The position numbers and the translations under genes were made by a program. Shown piece by piece: positions 16,466 through 26,373 of a stretch of DNA of 64,000 bases; positions within the stretch are counted from its first letter, which is position 1; each line of letters opens with the position of its first letter. The stretch spans positions 2,666,001-2,730,000 of the forward strand of contig NZ_LT907782.1 of NCBI RefSeq assembly GCF_900206265.1, in the 5' to 3' direction. The notes under the pieces are model-generated. The model did no database searches. It had not been told where the DNA came from and saw only the letters and a list, made by a program, of their open reading frames with translations. Source of the DNA: Nitrosomonas ureae. Lineage in GTDB: Bacteria; Pseudomonadota; Gammaproteobacteria; Burkholderiales; Nitrosomonadaceae.

Positions 16466-17923
16466 ATGAATCGACTGTTTACTGTTGTAAATGTGCTGGG
16501 TAAGATGATATTGGTGTTTGGGCTGACTATGTTTGTTCCACTTGGAGTAGCATTCTGGGGTGACGACGGTGCGCAGTCAGTTTTTGAAGAATCCATTGTG
16601 GTTACTTTCAGTAGTGGTTTAGTGATGTGGTTGGCGACGCGCCGCTATCATCGTGAACTGCAAATAAAAGATGGTTTCTTGCTGGTTGTGTTGGTTTGGT
16701 CGGTATTGCCGGCTTTTGCTATGCTGCCATTGTTATTTTATTTGCCTGAGCTTAATCTCAGTATGGCCTATTTTGAGGCAGTTTCCGGATTAACAGCTAC
16801 TGGGGGCACAGTGTTATCTGGATTGGATAAGTTGCCGCCCTCAATTAATATATGGCGCGGTGAAATTGTTTGGCTCGGAGGTATGGGCTTAATCGTTTTA
16901 GCAGTTGCAATTTTACCACTATTGGGGGTGGGTGGTCGGCAGTTACTGAATGCCGAAATACCTGGACCCATGAAGGAGAATAAACTAACTCCGCGTATTG
17001 CGGAGACGGCTAAAGGGTTGTGGTCAATTTACGCGGGTTTGACTTTGATGTGTGCTATTACCTACAAATGGGCTGGTATGAATTGGTTCGATGCCGTGAT
17101 GCATGCTTTTACGACTTTAGGTTTAGGCGGTTTTTCCTCTCATGATGCTAGCTATGGTTATTGGGATTCACCGCTTATTGAGTCAGTTGCAATTATCTTT
17201 ATGTTGATTGCCGGGGTAAATTTTGCAACACATTTTTTGGCGTGGCGGGAAAAAAATTTAATTCCTTATCGCTATGATTCCGAGGTGGGCTGGTATGTGA
17301 TGATTATTTTGTTCAGCTGTCTGGGGTTAGCATTTTATCTATGGTTTAATAATGTTTACACCGAGCCGCTGATTGCCTTACGTTATGCCGCTTTTAATAT
17401 AGTTTCCGTTGCAACGACTACTGGTTATAGTAATACCGATTACAGTCTCTGGCCGATGTTTGCCCCATTATGGATGTTATTTTTATCTGGTTTTTGCAGT
17501 TCCTCAGGTTCTACTGGCGGTGGTATGAAAATGATCCGGGTACGCATTCTGTATCAACAGGTATATCGCGAAATTATTACGATCATGCATCCTAATGCAG
17601 TAATTCCAGCTAAGATAGGACGAAGTATATTGGCTAACCGAATCATCTTTTCGGTACTGGTGTTTTTATTCGTGTACTCTGCAAGCATTTTATTAATGGC
17701 GCTGGCGCTAACATTCAGTGGATTGGATGTTGTTACATCTTTTTCAGCAGCAATAGCCTGTATTAATAATCTCGGGCCAGGTCTGGGGGGTATTGGTCCA
17801 GCCACGACTTATGCGCTGCTGACAGATATTCAAATATGGATATGCAGTTTTGCTATGGTGCTGGGTAGATTAGAGTTTTTCACAGTACTAGCTATTTTTG
17901 CGCCGGCTTTCTGGAGAAAATAA
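16466..17923 (+). CDS. trkH: Trk potassium uptake channel subunit TrkH
   Basis: 485 residues of mostly membrane segments. Selectivity-filter-like loops recur in each of the four repeats: GLTATGGTVL near 107, TLGLGGFSSH near 217, ATTTGYSNTDY near 317, and NNLGPGLGGIG near 433. It forms the K+-conducting dimer in the inner membrane, driven with TrkA. A Ser-Gly-rich loop, SSGSTGGGMKM, follows the third filter as in other TrkH proteins. Directly downstream of trkA. Confidence 0.93.
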   Translation: MNRLFTVVNVLGKMILVFGLTMFVPLGVAFWGDDGAQSVFEESIVVTFSSGLVMWLATRRYHRELQIKDGFLLVVLVWSVLPAFAMLPLLFYLPELNLSMAYFEAVSGLTATGGTVLSGLDKLPPSINIWRGEIVWLGGMGLIVLAVAILPLLGVGGRQLLNAEIPGPMKENKLTPRIAETAKGLWSIYAGLTLMCAITYKWAGMNWFDAVMHAFTTLGLGGFSSHDASYGYWDSPLIESVAIIFMLIAGVNFATHFLAWREKNLIPYRYDSEVGWYVMIILFSCLGLAFYLWFNNVYTEPLIALRYAAFNIVSVATTTGYSNTDYSLWPMFAPLWMLFLSGFCSSSGSTGGGMKMIRVRILYQQVYREIITIMHPNAVIPAKIGRSILANRIIFSVLVFLFVYSASILLMALALTFSGLDVVTSFSAAIACINNLGPGLGGIGPATTYALLTDIQIWICSFAMVLGRLEFFTVLAIFAPAFWRK

Positions 17924-18052
17924 AATTTTTTTGACTGAGAAAGCTGTGAGTAGTGATAATTTACTTCTGAGTAGTTTAAGCCTAATAGAAAAAATGATCA
18001 ATAATGTATAACCGGATTGATGAGATTTGCTTAATAGGCATAAGGAGTTTTC

Positions 18053-18439
18053 ATGAATAGTACCGGCGCTCTGAAAGGTATTAAGGTTATGATTATTGAT
18101 GATAGCCGCACGATTCGGAGGAGCGCTGAAATTTTCTTAAAGTCATTTGGATGCGAAGTTATTCTAGCGGAGGATGGTTTTGAAGCAATGTCAAAAATCG
18201 TAGATAATCACCCGAATATTATTTTTATTGATATCACGATGCCGCGGTTGAATGGCTATCAAGCATGTATGCTGATTAAAAAGAATGCAATCTATCAGTC
18301 AATTCCTGTGATTATGTTATCCAGTAAAGATGGTTTATTTGATAAGGCCAGAGGAAGAATAGTAGGATCTGATAATTACTTGACAAAACCATTTACCGCT
18401 GATGGTTTATTCAGCATAATACGGAAGGCTTTAGACTAG
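18053..18439 (+). CDS. pilG: PilG-type single-domain response regulator
   Basis: 128 residues, a receiver domain only. The acidic pair is IDD near residue 17, the phospho-acceptor Asp lies in FIDITMPR near 62, the Ser switch in VIMLSSKD near 93 and the Lys in LTKPF near 113. The sequence closely follows PilG, which acts in the chemotaxis-like Chp pathway that controls type IV pilus extension. AAGGAG precedes the ATG at 18053. No pilH, pilI or pilJ follows; instead transposase debris begins about 30 bases downstream, so the rest of a pil operon may have been lost or lies elsewhere. Confidence 0.8.
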   Translation: MNSTGALKGIKVMIIDDSRTIRRSAEIFLKSFGCEVILAEDGFEAMSKIVDNHPNIIFIDITMPRLNGYQACMLIKKNAIYQSIPVIMLSSKDGLFDKARGRIVGSDNYLTKPFTADGLFSIIRKALD

Positions 18440-18471
18440 CAGAGGTTAAAATATCTAACGAGTTGCCATAG

Positions 18472-18945
18472 TTCAGCAGGTTGTTTTTTCACATCGCCAT
18501 TGAGATGCTTTTAAATGCAGTTCAAGGCTAGCTGATACGCCATTAAGCTTCGCCAATCGTCACCTGGCAAAACTCCAAAATGATTCGATACCGTTAATGT
18601 GACAGGTGACCATTCCAGACAATTCATTGTTACCATGTGATACTCGAAAATGCCTGGAATAACCTACATCTACTAAACCATTATAACCAACGCCAGCCAT
18701 CACTATAAATGACACTTTCAATGGATACTTTACTCAGTATTACCGCTTGCAAAGTCTCAATCGCTTACAATCCGGTACTATTTCGGTCAATACCCTAACT
18801 CGTCCTTCTTAAACACACCCAATACGGGTTGTTTTAATGTGCCACGACCGCGTTTGAGTTTGCCATGATAACCGTGATGATGTTTCGCACCAAAATAGCT
18901 TTCATCAACTTCCACTTTACCCAAGGAAACGCTGATTTCAGCCCC
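18472..18945 (-). pseudogene. IS1595-family (ISXO2-like) transposase remnant
   Basis: On the minus strand, broken reading frames encode [17 protein letters not shown] and, further on, HINGIESFWSF and LHLKASQWRCEK. These are the DDE-region and C-terminal signatures of ISXO2/IS1595 transposases. The pieces are in different frames with internal deletions, and the N-terminal zinc-ribbon part is absent, so this is a dead fragment. Its left part abuts the pilG stop. At about 18945 it joins directly to an unrelated IS5-like fragment. Confidence 0.75.
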
Positions 18946-19480
18946 TCCTTCGACTAAGAACAAGGAACGGGCGCGCGATAGCGAAATGCATCAAACCAAG
19001 AAAGGCCAGCAATGGCACTTCGGCATGAAGGTACACATCGGTGTCGATGCGCAATCAGGGCTTGTTCACACCCTGATCGGAACGGGCAGCCAATGTCCAC
19101 GATGTTACTCAGGCACAGGCGCTGCTGCATGGTGATGGAACCGATGTGTTTGGTGATGCGGGCTACCCAGGCATTGAAAAACGACAAGAGAATCCTGAAT
19201 TGCCCGTAACCTGGCATATTGCAATGCGTCCTTCCAAGCGCAAGGCATTGCCCAAAACAACAGCAGGCGAACTGATGGGAAGCTTGAACATGCAAAAGCC
19301 AGCATTCGCGCCAAGGTTGAGCATCCCTTTCATGTTGTAAAGAATCTGCTCATGCACCGCAAAACCCACTACAAAGGAATGGCCAAAAATAACGCTCAGA
19401 TGTTTTCACTGTTTGGGCTTGCCAACTTGCTGCTGGCTCGCCGGTGGTTATATAGCTCAGCCAGCCGGATTGCGTCTTAA
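18946..19480 (+). pseudogene. IS5-family transposase remnant
   Basis: Plus-strand frames contain [20 protein letters not shown], then in another frame [38 protein letters not shown], and finally HYKGMAKNNAQMF with LANLLLARRWLY ending at the stop 19478-19480. This is the C-terminal two thirds of an IS5-type DDE transposase broken by at least two frameshifts. It lacks its N-terminus because it joins the IS1595 fragment. It is the last recognisable item before the amo leader. Confidence 0.8.
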
Positions 19481-19995
19481 AGACAAGAATTGAGGGGAAT
19501 AATGCAAGAAATAGCGCAATTCAAGCCAGAATATGGCAAATTCTAACCTAATATCCCAAAACCGTTCGCTTAGCCCCTGGGGTACGGTGTATTAATCAGT
19601 GTTTCCCTAACAAATTGCTTCTGGTTGTCTAAAGACTACGAAATTATATGGCATGATTCACCGCCGTTTATAGTATATAAATTAAGAAATATTATTGTAC
19701 GCATTGAGTTATAGTCGTTATCGTTAGTATTTGTATTAAAATGAAATTAATGAGAGTATTGGTAAAAATCCTTTTAGAAGGGGAGGTAATTTTATGACAA
19801 ATGACTTGACTTTGAACCCCAAGGTCGACTAGCCTGAGAGGTGTAGCTAAAAGCGGGGTAGAATAATATAAGTTATATGAAGGTTTTGGCTACCGAGTTT
19901 AGAAGTACTAATTAATTAGTATTAAGTAAGAAGTATAAGGGTAGTATTAGAGAAGAACGAGAAGTAGTTTTGATTAACAGTTAGGAGGTAGAAAC
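19481..19995 (+). promoter_or_regulatory. amoC upstream region and leader
   Basis: About 500 bases with no full gene before amoC. They hold AT-rich promoter-like tracts (TATAGTATATAAAT near 19670; AATAATATAAG near 19862), a 12-codon ORF at 19794, a 16-base perfect palindrome TACTAATTAATTAGTA (19906-19921), and a purine-rich final 70 bases repeating AGAAGTA. TTAGGAGGTAGAAAC gives amoC a strong ribosome-binding site. The amo operon must be transcribed from here; which of the AT-rich boxes is the true promoter cannot be decided by eye. Confidence 0.6.
19794..19832 (+). CDS. Putative 12-residue leader peptide upstream of amoC
   Basis: ATG at 19794 is preceded by AGGGGAGGTAATTTT, a near-consensus Shine-Dalgarno at 7-base spacing. 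It encodes MTNDLTLNPKVD and then TAG. It ends 163 bases before amoC. I know of no described product; it could be a leader peptide, an mRNA-stabilising translated leader, or a coincidence of an upstream AG-rich sequence. There is no run of a single amino-acid codon as in attenuators. Confidence 0.35.
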   Translation: MTNDLTLNPKVD

Positions 19996-20805
19996 ATGGC
20001 AACAACCTATGGCACAACTAGCGGCGCGGCGAGCGCCAACTATGACATGTCGCTGTGGTACGACTCGAAGTATTACAAGCTGGGCATGTTAACGATGCTT
20101 TTGGTAGCGATATTTTGGATCTGGTACCAAAGGACATTTGCATATTCACATGGCATGGACTCGATGGAGCCTGAATTTGACAAGGTATGGATGGGACTGT
20201 GGCGCGTACACATGACACTGATGCCACTGTTTGCGTTGGTAACCTGGGGGTGGATACTGAAGACCCGCGATACCAAGGAACAACTGGACAATCTGGATAC
20301 CAAGCTTGAGATCAAACGTTATTTTTACTGGATGATGTGGCTGGGTGTGTATTTGTTTGGTGTTTACTGGGGCGGCAGCTTCTTTACCGAACAGGATGCA
20401 AGCTGGCACCAGGTGATTATTCGTGACACGAGCTTTACACCGAGTCACGTAGTGGTGTTTTATGGCTCATTCCCGATGTACATTGTATGCGGAGTAGCGG
20501 CCTACCTGTACGCGATGACGCGTCTGCCATTGTATAGCCGCGGCACATCGTTCCCGTTGGTGATGGCGATTGCAGGCCCATTGATGATTCTGCCGAACGT
20601 AGGGTTGAACGAATGGGGACATGCTTTCTGGTTCATGGAAGAACTGTTTAGCGCACCGTTGCACTGGGGCTTTGTGATTCTGGGCTGGGCGGGTTTATTT
20701 TCAGGTGGTATTGCAGCACAGATTATCACCCGTTACTCTAACCTGACCGATGTAACCTGGAACAACGCAAGCAGAGAAATTCTGAACAATCGTATCGTTC
20801 CTTAA
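19996..20805 (+). CDS. amoC: Ammonia monooxygenase subunit C
   Basis: 269 residues, an integral membrane protein with about six transmembrane segments. Trp-rich helices and the conserved Asp/His residues of AmoC/PmoC are seen in [13 protein letters not shown] and [14 protein letters not shown], plus [13 protein letters not shown] near the C-terminal third. These regions hold metal ligands in PmoC structures. AmoC, AmoA and AmoB form the membrane enzyme that oxidises ammonia to hydroxylamine, feeding all energy metabolism here. AGGAGG lies 7 bases before the ATG. It is the first gene of amoCAB, separated from amoA by 175 bases containing a hairpin. Many Nitrosomonas carry two or three amo copies; this is one of them. 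Confidence 0.97.
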   Translation: MATTYGTTSGAASANYDMSLWYDSKYYKLGMLTMLLVAIFWIWYQRTFAYSHGMDSMEPEFDKVWMGLWRVHMTLMPLFALVTWGWILKTRDTKEQLDNLDTKLEIKRYFYWMMWLGVYLFGVYWGGSFFTEQDASWHQVIIRDTSFTPSHVVVFYGSFPMYIVCGVAAYLYAMTRLPLYSRGTSFPLVMAIAGPLMILPNVGLNEWGHAFWFMEELFSAPLHWGFVILGWAGLFSGGIAAQIITRYSNLTDVTWNNASREILNNRIVP

Positions 20806-20816
20806 TTTGGATGGAA

Positions 20817-20854
20817 CTTACCTTCTTCTGTCAGGAAAAGGGGAGGAAGGTAAG
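20817..20854 (+). promoter_or_regulatory. Stable hairpin in the amoC-amoA spacer
   Basis: CTTACCTTC (20817-20825) pairs with GAAGGTAAG (20846-20854), and four further pairs, two of them G-U, extend the stem. No T-run follows, so it is not a classical terminator. In N. europaea the amoCAB transcript is reported to yield separate amoC and amoAB species and a spacer stem-loop was noted. This hairpin fits that role of processing or 3'-end protection. Confidence 0.65.
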
Positions 20855-20980
20855 GAATATCTCGACTAAGTTTTTGTACTAATGGGAACAAGCCTATAGG
20901 CTGACGATAAAGAGAGAAGTAAGGGAAGCGTATCGTCATGTTTTCATATTTAATATCACATGAAATGAAGGGAGGGTCTA

Positions 20981-21805
20981 GTGAGTAGAACAGACGAAAT
21001 TATAGCGGCAGCGAAGATGCCGCCGGAAGCGGTCAAGATGTCCAGATATATAGATGCGGTTTATTTTCCAATTCTCTGTATTCTTCTGGTAGGAACGTAT
21101 CACATGCACTTCATGCTGCTGGCAGGAGACTGGGATTTCTGGCTTGATTGGAAAGACCGTCAATGGTGGCCTGTAGTAACACCGATTGTAGGTGTCATGT
21201 ACTGTGCGGCACTGATGTATTACCTGTGGGTAAACTATCGTCTGCCATTTGGCGCGACACTATGTATCGTATGCCTGTTAGTAGGTGAATGGCTGACCCG
21301 TTACTGGGGTTTTTACTGGTGGTCGCACTATCCGATCAATTTTGTACTGCCATCGACCATGATTCCTGGTGCGTTGATGCTGGATACGATTTTATTATTG
21401 ACGGGTAACTGGTTGGTAACCGCACTGTTAGGCGGTGGATTCTGGGGTTTATTTTTCTATCCGGGCAACTGGCCTATTTTTGGCCCCACCCACTTACCGC
21501 TGGTTGTAGAAGGCGTATTGCTGTCAGTAGCTGACTACACAGGTTTTCTGTATGTACGTACAGGTACACCGGAATATGTTCGCCTGATTGAGCAAGGATC
21601 GCTGCGTACTTTTGGTGGTCACACCACGGTTATTGCTGCGTTTTTCTCAGCCTTTGTATCAATGCTGATGTTCTGCGTATGGTGGTACTTTGGCAAACTA
21701 TACTGTACTGCTTTCTACTATGTTAAAGGAGAAAGAGGACGTATATCGATGAAGAATGACGTAACGGCATTTGGTGAAAAAGGCTTTGCACAGGGGATTA
21801 AATAA
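20981..21805 (+). CDS. amoA: Ammonia monooxygenase subunit A
   Basis: 274 residues with about six to seven membrane segments. Hallmark stretches of betaproteobacterial AmoA are present: [50 protein letters not shown] and [19 protein letters not shown]. AmoA is the acetylene-labelled subunit and the marker gene of ammonia oxidisers. Start is GTG at 20981, preceded by GGGAGGG. The TAA stop overlaps the amoB ATG by one base. Substitutions against N. europaea point to another Nitrosomonas lineage (inference). Confidence 0.98.
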   Translation: MSRTDEIIAAAKMPPEAVKMSRYIDAVYFPILCILLVGTYHMHFMLLAGDWDFWLDWKDRQWWPVVTPIVGVMYCAALMYYLWVNYRLPFGATLCIVCLLVGEWLTRYWGFYWWSHYPINFVLPSTMIPGALMLDTILLLTGNWLVTALLGGGFWGLFFYPGNWPIFGPTHLPLVVEGVLLSVADYTGFLYVRTGTPEYVRLIEQGSLRTFGGHTTVIAAFFSAFVSMLMFCVWWYFGKLYCTAFYYVKGERGRISMKNDVTAFGEKGFAQGIK

Positions 21806-23067
21806 TGAATATAAAAAGCATTTTTAAACTGGGCGTATTAGGCCTGTATGGAGCGGCGATAGGGGCGGCCTCACTGGCGCTGACGCTGACGGTAGATGTT
21901 AATACAGCGGCGGCACACGGTGAACGTTCACAAGAACCGTTTCTGCGTATGCGTAGTATTCAATGGTATGACCTGAAATGGCAACCTAAAGTCACCAAAG
22001 TAAATGACATTGCAACCATGACAGGGAAATTTCACCTGGCGGAAGATTGGCCACGTGCGGTAGGTAAGCCTGATCGTGCATTCTTTAACGTAGGTAGCCC
22101 AAGTCCGGTGTTTGTACGTTTGAGTACCAAGCTGAATGGCGAACCGACATTCATATCAGGACCGTTGATCATTGGTCGTGATTATGAGTTTGAAGTTAAA
22201 CTGAAAGCGCGTATTCCAGGCCGTCATCACATGCATGCAATGGTGAACGTAAAAGATGCGGGCCCTATTGCAGGACCAGCAGCGTGGATGAACATTTCAG
22301 GCAGCTGGGATGACTTTACCAATCCTGTAACCACATTGACAGGAAAAACGATTGATCTGGAGACGTTTAACTTCAGCAATGGTATATTCTGGCACGTTTT
22401 ATGGACAGGCTTAGGGGTATTCTGGATTGGTTATTTTGTAGCGAAACCGATGTTTCTGCCGCGTAGTCGTGTATTGCTGGCATATGGTGACGAACTACTG
22501 ACATCACCGACAGACAGGAAATTTGGTATGGCGATAGCGATACTGACCTGCGCGCTGGTATGGGGAGGCTATCGTTATACTGAAAGCGTACACCCCTATA
22601 CCATACCGATCCAAGCGGGTGAATCCAAGGTAGAGCCATTACCGATTGCACCGAATCCGGTAGCGATCAAGGTAACCCATGCTAACTATGACGTTCCTGG
22701 ACGTGCGTTACGCGTGACGATGGAAATCACCAACAACGGAGACTCAGCGGTTAACATCGGAGAGTTTACGACAGCGGGTGTTCGTTTTGTAAATCCATTG
22801 GGTCAAAAGCATCTGGATCCTGATTATCCAAAAGAGCTGGTAGCTACTGGTTTGACAATGGATGACGACAGAGGGATTGAACCTGGAGAAACCCGTGAAG
22901 TTAAGATGGAAGCCAAAGATGCGTTGTGGGAAGTCCAACGTTTGATGGCTTTGTTGGGCGATCCGGAAAGTCGCTTTGGTGGTTTGCTGATGACATGGGA
23001 TGATGACGGCAATCGTTATATTAACAGTATTGCTGGTGCTGTAATTCCAGTCTTTACCAAGTTATAA
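21805..23067 (+). CDS. amoB: Ammonia monooxygenase subunit B
   Basis: 420 residues. The N-terminus carries a signal peptide ending near [11 protein letters not shown], so the mature chain begins with the His that ligates copper in PmoB. The periplasmic cupredoxin domain 1 contains [13 protein letters not shown] with the other copper-binding His pair. Two transmembrane helices (about 190-210 and 235-250) and a second cupredoxin domain follow. It overlaps amoA by one base, typical tight coupling. A strong terminator starts 20 bases after the stop. Confidence 0.97.
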   Translation: MNIKSIFKLGVLGLYGAAIGAASLALTLTVDVNTAAAHGERSQEPFLRMRSIQWYDLKWQPKVTKVNDIATMTGKFHLAEDWPRAVGKPDRAFFNVGSPSPVFVRLSTKLNGEPTFISGPLIIGRDYEFEVKLKARIPGRHHMHAMVNVKDAGPIAGPAAWMNISGSWDDFTNPVTTLTGKTIDLETFNFSNGIFWHVLWTGLGVFWIGYFVAKPMFLPRSRVLLAYGDELLTSPTDRKFGMAIAILTCALVWGGYRYTESVHPYTIPIQAGESKVEPLPIAPNPVAIKVTHANYDVPGRALRVTMEITNNGDSAVNIGEFTTAGVRFVNPLGQKHLDPDYPKELVATGLTMDDDRGIEPGETREVKMEAKDALWEVQRLMALLGDPESRFGGLLMTWDDDGNRYINSIAGAVIPVFTKL

Positions 23068-23086
23068 TCTGGTATAGCATCAATAC

Positions 23087-23131
23087 ACCGGTACACCACT
23101 GTCGGAAGACAGCCGGTGTACCGGTTTTTTT
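23087..23131 (+). terminator. Intrinsic terminator after amoB
   Basis: ACCGGTACACC (23087-23097) pairs perfectly with GGTGTACCGGT (23115-23125). An inner CTGTC-GGAA-GACAG hairpin forms inside, and a T-run (23125-23131) follows directly. This is the clearest terminator in the window. It separates amoCAB from amoED, so amoED must depend on readthrough or on its own promoter. Confidence 0.92.
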
Positions 23132-23227
23132 ATAAGTAAAAACAGAGTGAAATTTAAGGTATCACAAGAGAATGCGGATAATGGAACTGGAAAAATTAGA
23201 GATGCTTACCCAAGAGGAGGATTTGTC

Positions 23228-23812
23228 GTGGTCAGACAAATAACACAAGCAGGGATTGCAGTCTTTATACTTGTTATGGCACTTTACACAAGTACAGTTG
23301 GTGCACATGGCAAGGTAGCCATGGAAGAAGATAATTGTATGCGTCGGATCGGGGAGAACATGATTCACCTCAGTACTTATCAACCTCAAATTGATAAGGA
23401 AGGTCATTATTGTACAGATATACCCAAAGCCGGCAATGCCATACTTGTTATAGATCTGGTTGATCCTGAGTTGCGAGATATACCGGTTGGAGTAAAGATA
23501 ATAAAAGGCAGCAATGCAGCCGAAGGAGAAGCAATTACCAGCTTGCGACCTGCATTATATGAAGACGGTGTAATTAGCACGCAAAATGTATTGGATCAGG
23601 GGAAATATTTGGTACTGATTACAGCCGAAGGCCTGCCGCCGTTGAACTATGAGTATCATCTGCGGGTGGAAATGGTTAATTATGCCAATGTATTCAGAGC
23701 CACCGTAGGGCCTGCAGTGGGTTTGTTGTTGGCCACAATACTGGTATATAAGCTGTTTAGATCAAGGCGTTTCAAGAGTTGGTTGGCATCGCGCCGCGCA
23801 AAGCCGAACTAA
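23228..23812 (+). CDS. amoE: amoE (orf4), membrane-anchored periplasmic protein of the amo cluster
   Basis: 194 residues from GTG 23228, which has AGGAGG at 7-base spacing; the longer frame from 23147 has no ribosome site. A signal peptide ends near VGAHGKVAMEED, leaving an N-terminal His motif in the mature chain. A periplasmic beta-rich domain with two cysteines (NCMRR, HYCTD) and a C-terminal membrane helix with a basic tail follow. It is paralogous to AmoD downstream, sharing EDNCM/DDMCI, the YQP motif and the DIPxxG turn. Copper handling or assembly of ammonia monooxygenase is the usual hypothesis for these PmoD-like proteins; direct function is unproven. Confidence 0.85.
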   Translation: MVRQITQAGIAVFILVMALYTSTVGAHGKVAMEEDNCMRRIGENMIHLSTYQPQIDKEGHYCTDIPKAGNAILVIDLVDPELRDIPVGVKIIKGSNAAEGEAITSLRPALYEDGVISTQNVLDQGKYLVLITAEGLPPLNYEYHLRVEMVNYANVFRATVGPAVGLLLATILVYKLFRSRRFKSWLASRRAKPN

Positions 23813-23879
23813 ATAACATTGACAATTCAAAATCAAGAGAACTTAGCAACAACCATTTATCGATACAGGAAAATTTTAA

Positions 23880-24449
23880 ATGTTAGCAAGATTAATAAAA
23901 ATCAAACAAGTATTATTGGCAGCATTGCTTGCGATGAGCATGCTACTCGCAGCACAAGTACAAGCCCATGGTGGGCTGGCTTTAGCGGATGATATGTGTA
24001 TATTAACAGTTGGACCATATCGGATGCATTTTACGGGCTATCAGCCATTATCACAGGAAGAGGAATTTTGTGAAGATATACCAGAAGTAGGCAAGACCGT
24101 GATAGCGTTGGATTATATTCAGGAGGAACTGCGTCCGTTGACGACAGAGGTAAGGATAATTCGGGATACGGGCTCAGAAGAAAAACTGGACGAGATTACG
24201 GTATATCACTTGCCACCTAAAATATATCCCTCGGCATCGATTACGGTAGAGCATGTTTTTCCGGAAAAGGGTAAGTTTGTAGGACTGGTGACGGTTACGG
24301 GAGGTGCGCAGGACTATGTATCGAGGTTTCCATTTTCAGTAGGGGAGGGTCGTCCGGTATCGAAGGTTGCAATCATTGCACCAATAGTAATGCTCATTGC
24401 GGGGGCTGCAGCTTTTATCATGATGCGTAAACGTAAAACTGAGGGATAG
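23880..24449 (+). CDS. amoD: amoD (orf5), membrane-anchored periplasmic protein of the amo cluster
   Basis: 189 residues: signal peptide ending near VQAHGGLALADD, a periplasmic beta domain with cysteines in DDMCIL and EEFCEDIP, then a C-terminal helix with Met-Met-Arg-Lys-Arg-Lys tail. Homologous to PmoD and to the preceding AmoE. It is found beside amo or pmo genes in copper-monooxygenase bacteria, which implies a shared role, probably copper delivery (inference). The gap to amoE is 67 bases. A terminator follows; copC and copD, which often come next, are absent here. Confidence 0.87.
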   Translation: MLARLIKIKQVLLAALLAMSMLLAAQVQAHGGLALADDMCILTVGPYRMHFTGYQPLSQEEEFCEDIPEVGKTVIALDYIQEELRPLTTEVRIIRDTGSEEKLDEITVYHLPPKIYPSASITVEHVFPEKGKFVGLVTVTGGAQDYVSRFPFSVGEGRPVSKVAIIAPIVMLIAGAAAFIMMRKRKTEG

Positions 24450-24490
24450 GCACTATTTAAGAAAGATTCAGTTCGCTGTAATGGCAATAT

Positions 24491-24519
24491 AAAAGGCACA
24501 AAATTAATTTGTGCCTTTT
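24491..24519 (+). terminator. Terminator after amoD
   Basis: AAAAGGCACAAA (24491-24502) pairs with TTTGTGCCTTTT (24508-24519), then ATTAATT. It closes the amo gene cluster and may work in both directions. Confidence 0.85.
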
Positions 24520-24664
24520 ATTAATTAGTCACCCCTGGAAAAGATGTCTTACAATTATCATTGAGATTGAGAAATTGAATTTGATATTTCTTTTTCTTTT
24601 GAAAATTGCTTTCATTGGCTAGATTTTCATCGAAAAATTAGGAAATTTTGCATCCTTCCCCCAT

Positions 24665-25835
24665 AGAAGGAACAACCAAAAATGGCTAGCAGCCATTTTT
24701 CCAGATTCCAGGCGCAAGCGGCCGTCAATAAATTGATACAATCGCCAATAACTCCTTTCAAGAAGTTTCTCGCCAATCTGTAATCCGATTTCAAGTGACC
24801 GATAATCGGTTCAATCGCTGCACGTCTTCTGCATTGTTTGCACTTTTTATCTTTCTGGTAGCGTGAATCTCGTTTAAGCGCTTTCCCTGATAAAATGATT
24901 CGGGTGCCATTGACTTCACTTCACGTTTGCCACGGTAACCACGATCACACACCGCTTGCTTGACGGCTTTGCCGCGCGATGCTTCAACTGACGCAATATT
25001 TCCGGTAACGTATGAATATCATGCTGGTTTTGTTCGTGACTGATCGCGCCCAATGATTAAATTACCTTATGCGATACTAGCAATCGATGCTTTGCTGCCA
25101 TACTCGTATTGCTTGTGGTCTTCTCCCTTAGCCCTACAATACACTTGCGGCTCATGCAACGAGTAGATCTTGTTTGTGTATCCTTCGGTTGCGGGGCTAG
25201 AACCCGCTCATACAGTAGAAAATCCTCTTGGTAGCGCTCAAAAAAACAGTGTTGCAGCAATCCCCGGCGTAATTCCCGTATCAAAATACCGGATAGACAA
25301 GCGCAATGATTTCACTTCTTTGACGAATGTACGCCGCTGACAGATCTCCATAGATTTTACCGATCCTGTTCAGGCGATTAATGATTTTGATCGCTAGTTT
25401 GCTGTCAGTAGGATAGGTAATGTTCTTCTCTTATATCGTCGTCTTAATAAGAACCACATCTTCCAACGCTGCACGCCCATGCAATCCACCACTCATACAG
25501 AAAATTCCCTCAACTCCTGCAACGCCAATCATTTACAATGATGCACCAGTTTCGTACTGCGGCAAGGCAATTTCGTTGGAATTCCATCATGCCGGAAAAC
25601 GCCTGGTAATAAGGATTGCGTTTCCTCTGTAACACTACCGCTTCATCGCTCAAATCCTCTAATTGCTTGAAATCCATAACCCAACCATCAAGCGTATTGG
25701 TTTACCGGGCGCACCGATGCCGCCAGGGTATTTCCAGTGCGAGCTAGCGGGGGCAAGCTGCAATAATAGGCCTGTTACAAACTGGATGATGGGAAGTTTT
25801 GTTGAGTGCAAGCCCGTTCATCACCATTTCGACCA
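24665..25835 (-). pseudogene. IS5-like transposase remnant downstream of amoD
   Basis: Read on the minus strand, broken frames give EDLSDEAVVLQRKRNPYY near the start (about 25600-25680), AVCDRGYRGKREVKS near 24940 and, at the end, RRAAIEPIIGHLKSDYRLAR then FLKGVIGDCIN and NLEKWLLAIF (24680-24830). These are N-terminal, DDE and C-terminal signatures of an IS5-group transposase (COG3039-like). At least four stops or frameshifts are present, so it is inactive. It occupies the place where copC/copD commonly follow amoD. Confidence 0.78.
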
Positions 25836-26193
25836 GAAATAAGCGCTAATTTTAACATTACTGGTCGGTTTGTTATGCCTACATACAGCCTCATTTACGC
25901 TATGAGAATTTTGCAAAAGTCTCGCTATATATCATCTGGTTGGATGTATTTGGGGGCGACTAATTAAGTTATCTAGAACTTATCTGGGGATTCAAAGCTA
26001 GGATATTTACAAGTTGGTTTGAAAATGAATCAAGCATGTGCTAGTAACCTACGGTATCTTATATTCTCAGGATTTACTTACATTGGGCTGGTGAGATAAA
26101 CGCAACGTATAAATTCTTTCTTTATTCAACGTCATCAATAAGTTGATCGGATCGATAAAATTCCAGTATTGCTGTAGTAAACTTGTTTTAATC
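25836..26193. other. Gap without a gene
   Basis: About 360 bases of AT-rich sequence between the transposase remnant and a hairpin cluster. I see no coding signal; it may contain further decayed insertion-sequence material. Confidence 0.35.
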
Positions 26194-26289
26194 TCTGCGG
26201 GTTTAATTCTCCTCCCCCTTGGGGCGGAAGCTGGTTGAAAACCAGCAGATTGTAGAGCGCAGTTAATACCCCGCTGCTTGCGGCGGGGT
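26194..26289. repeat. Cluster of three short hairpins (REP-like)
   Basis: CCCCTTGGGG (26215-26224), CTGGTT-GAA-AACCAG (26231-26245) and ACCCCGC...GCGGGGT (26268-26289) lie within 75 bases. The GC-rich ends around an AT-rich inside resemble dispersed palindromic units seen in many proteobacterial genomes. It lies 3' of the leftward DUF2325 gene and could end its transcript. Whether it is repeated elsewhere cannot be seen here. Confidence 0.45.
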
Positions 26290-26373
26290 GCTTTATTTGA
26301 GATTTGCTGCTGATGCTTCTCTTGTGCACGTAAATTTAAACTGTCAAAAACAATAATATTCAAATTAATTGGA

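Noticed and set aside
26067..26363. 98-codon minus-strand ORF
   Set aside because: Runs through the hairpin cluster at 26194-26289; composition follows the repeats rather than a protein, and no ribosome site is present.
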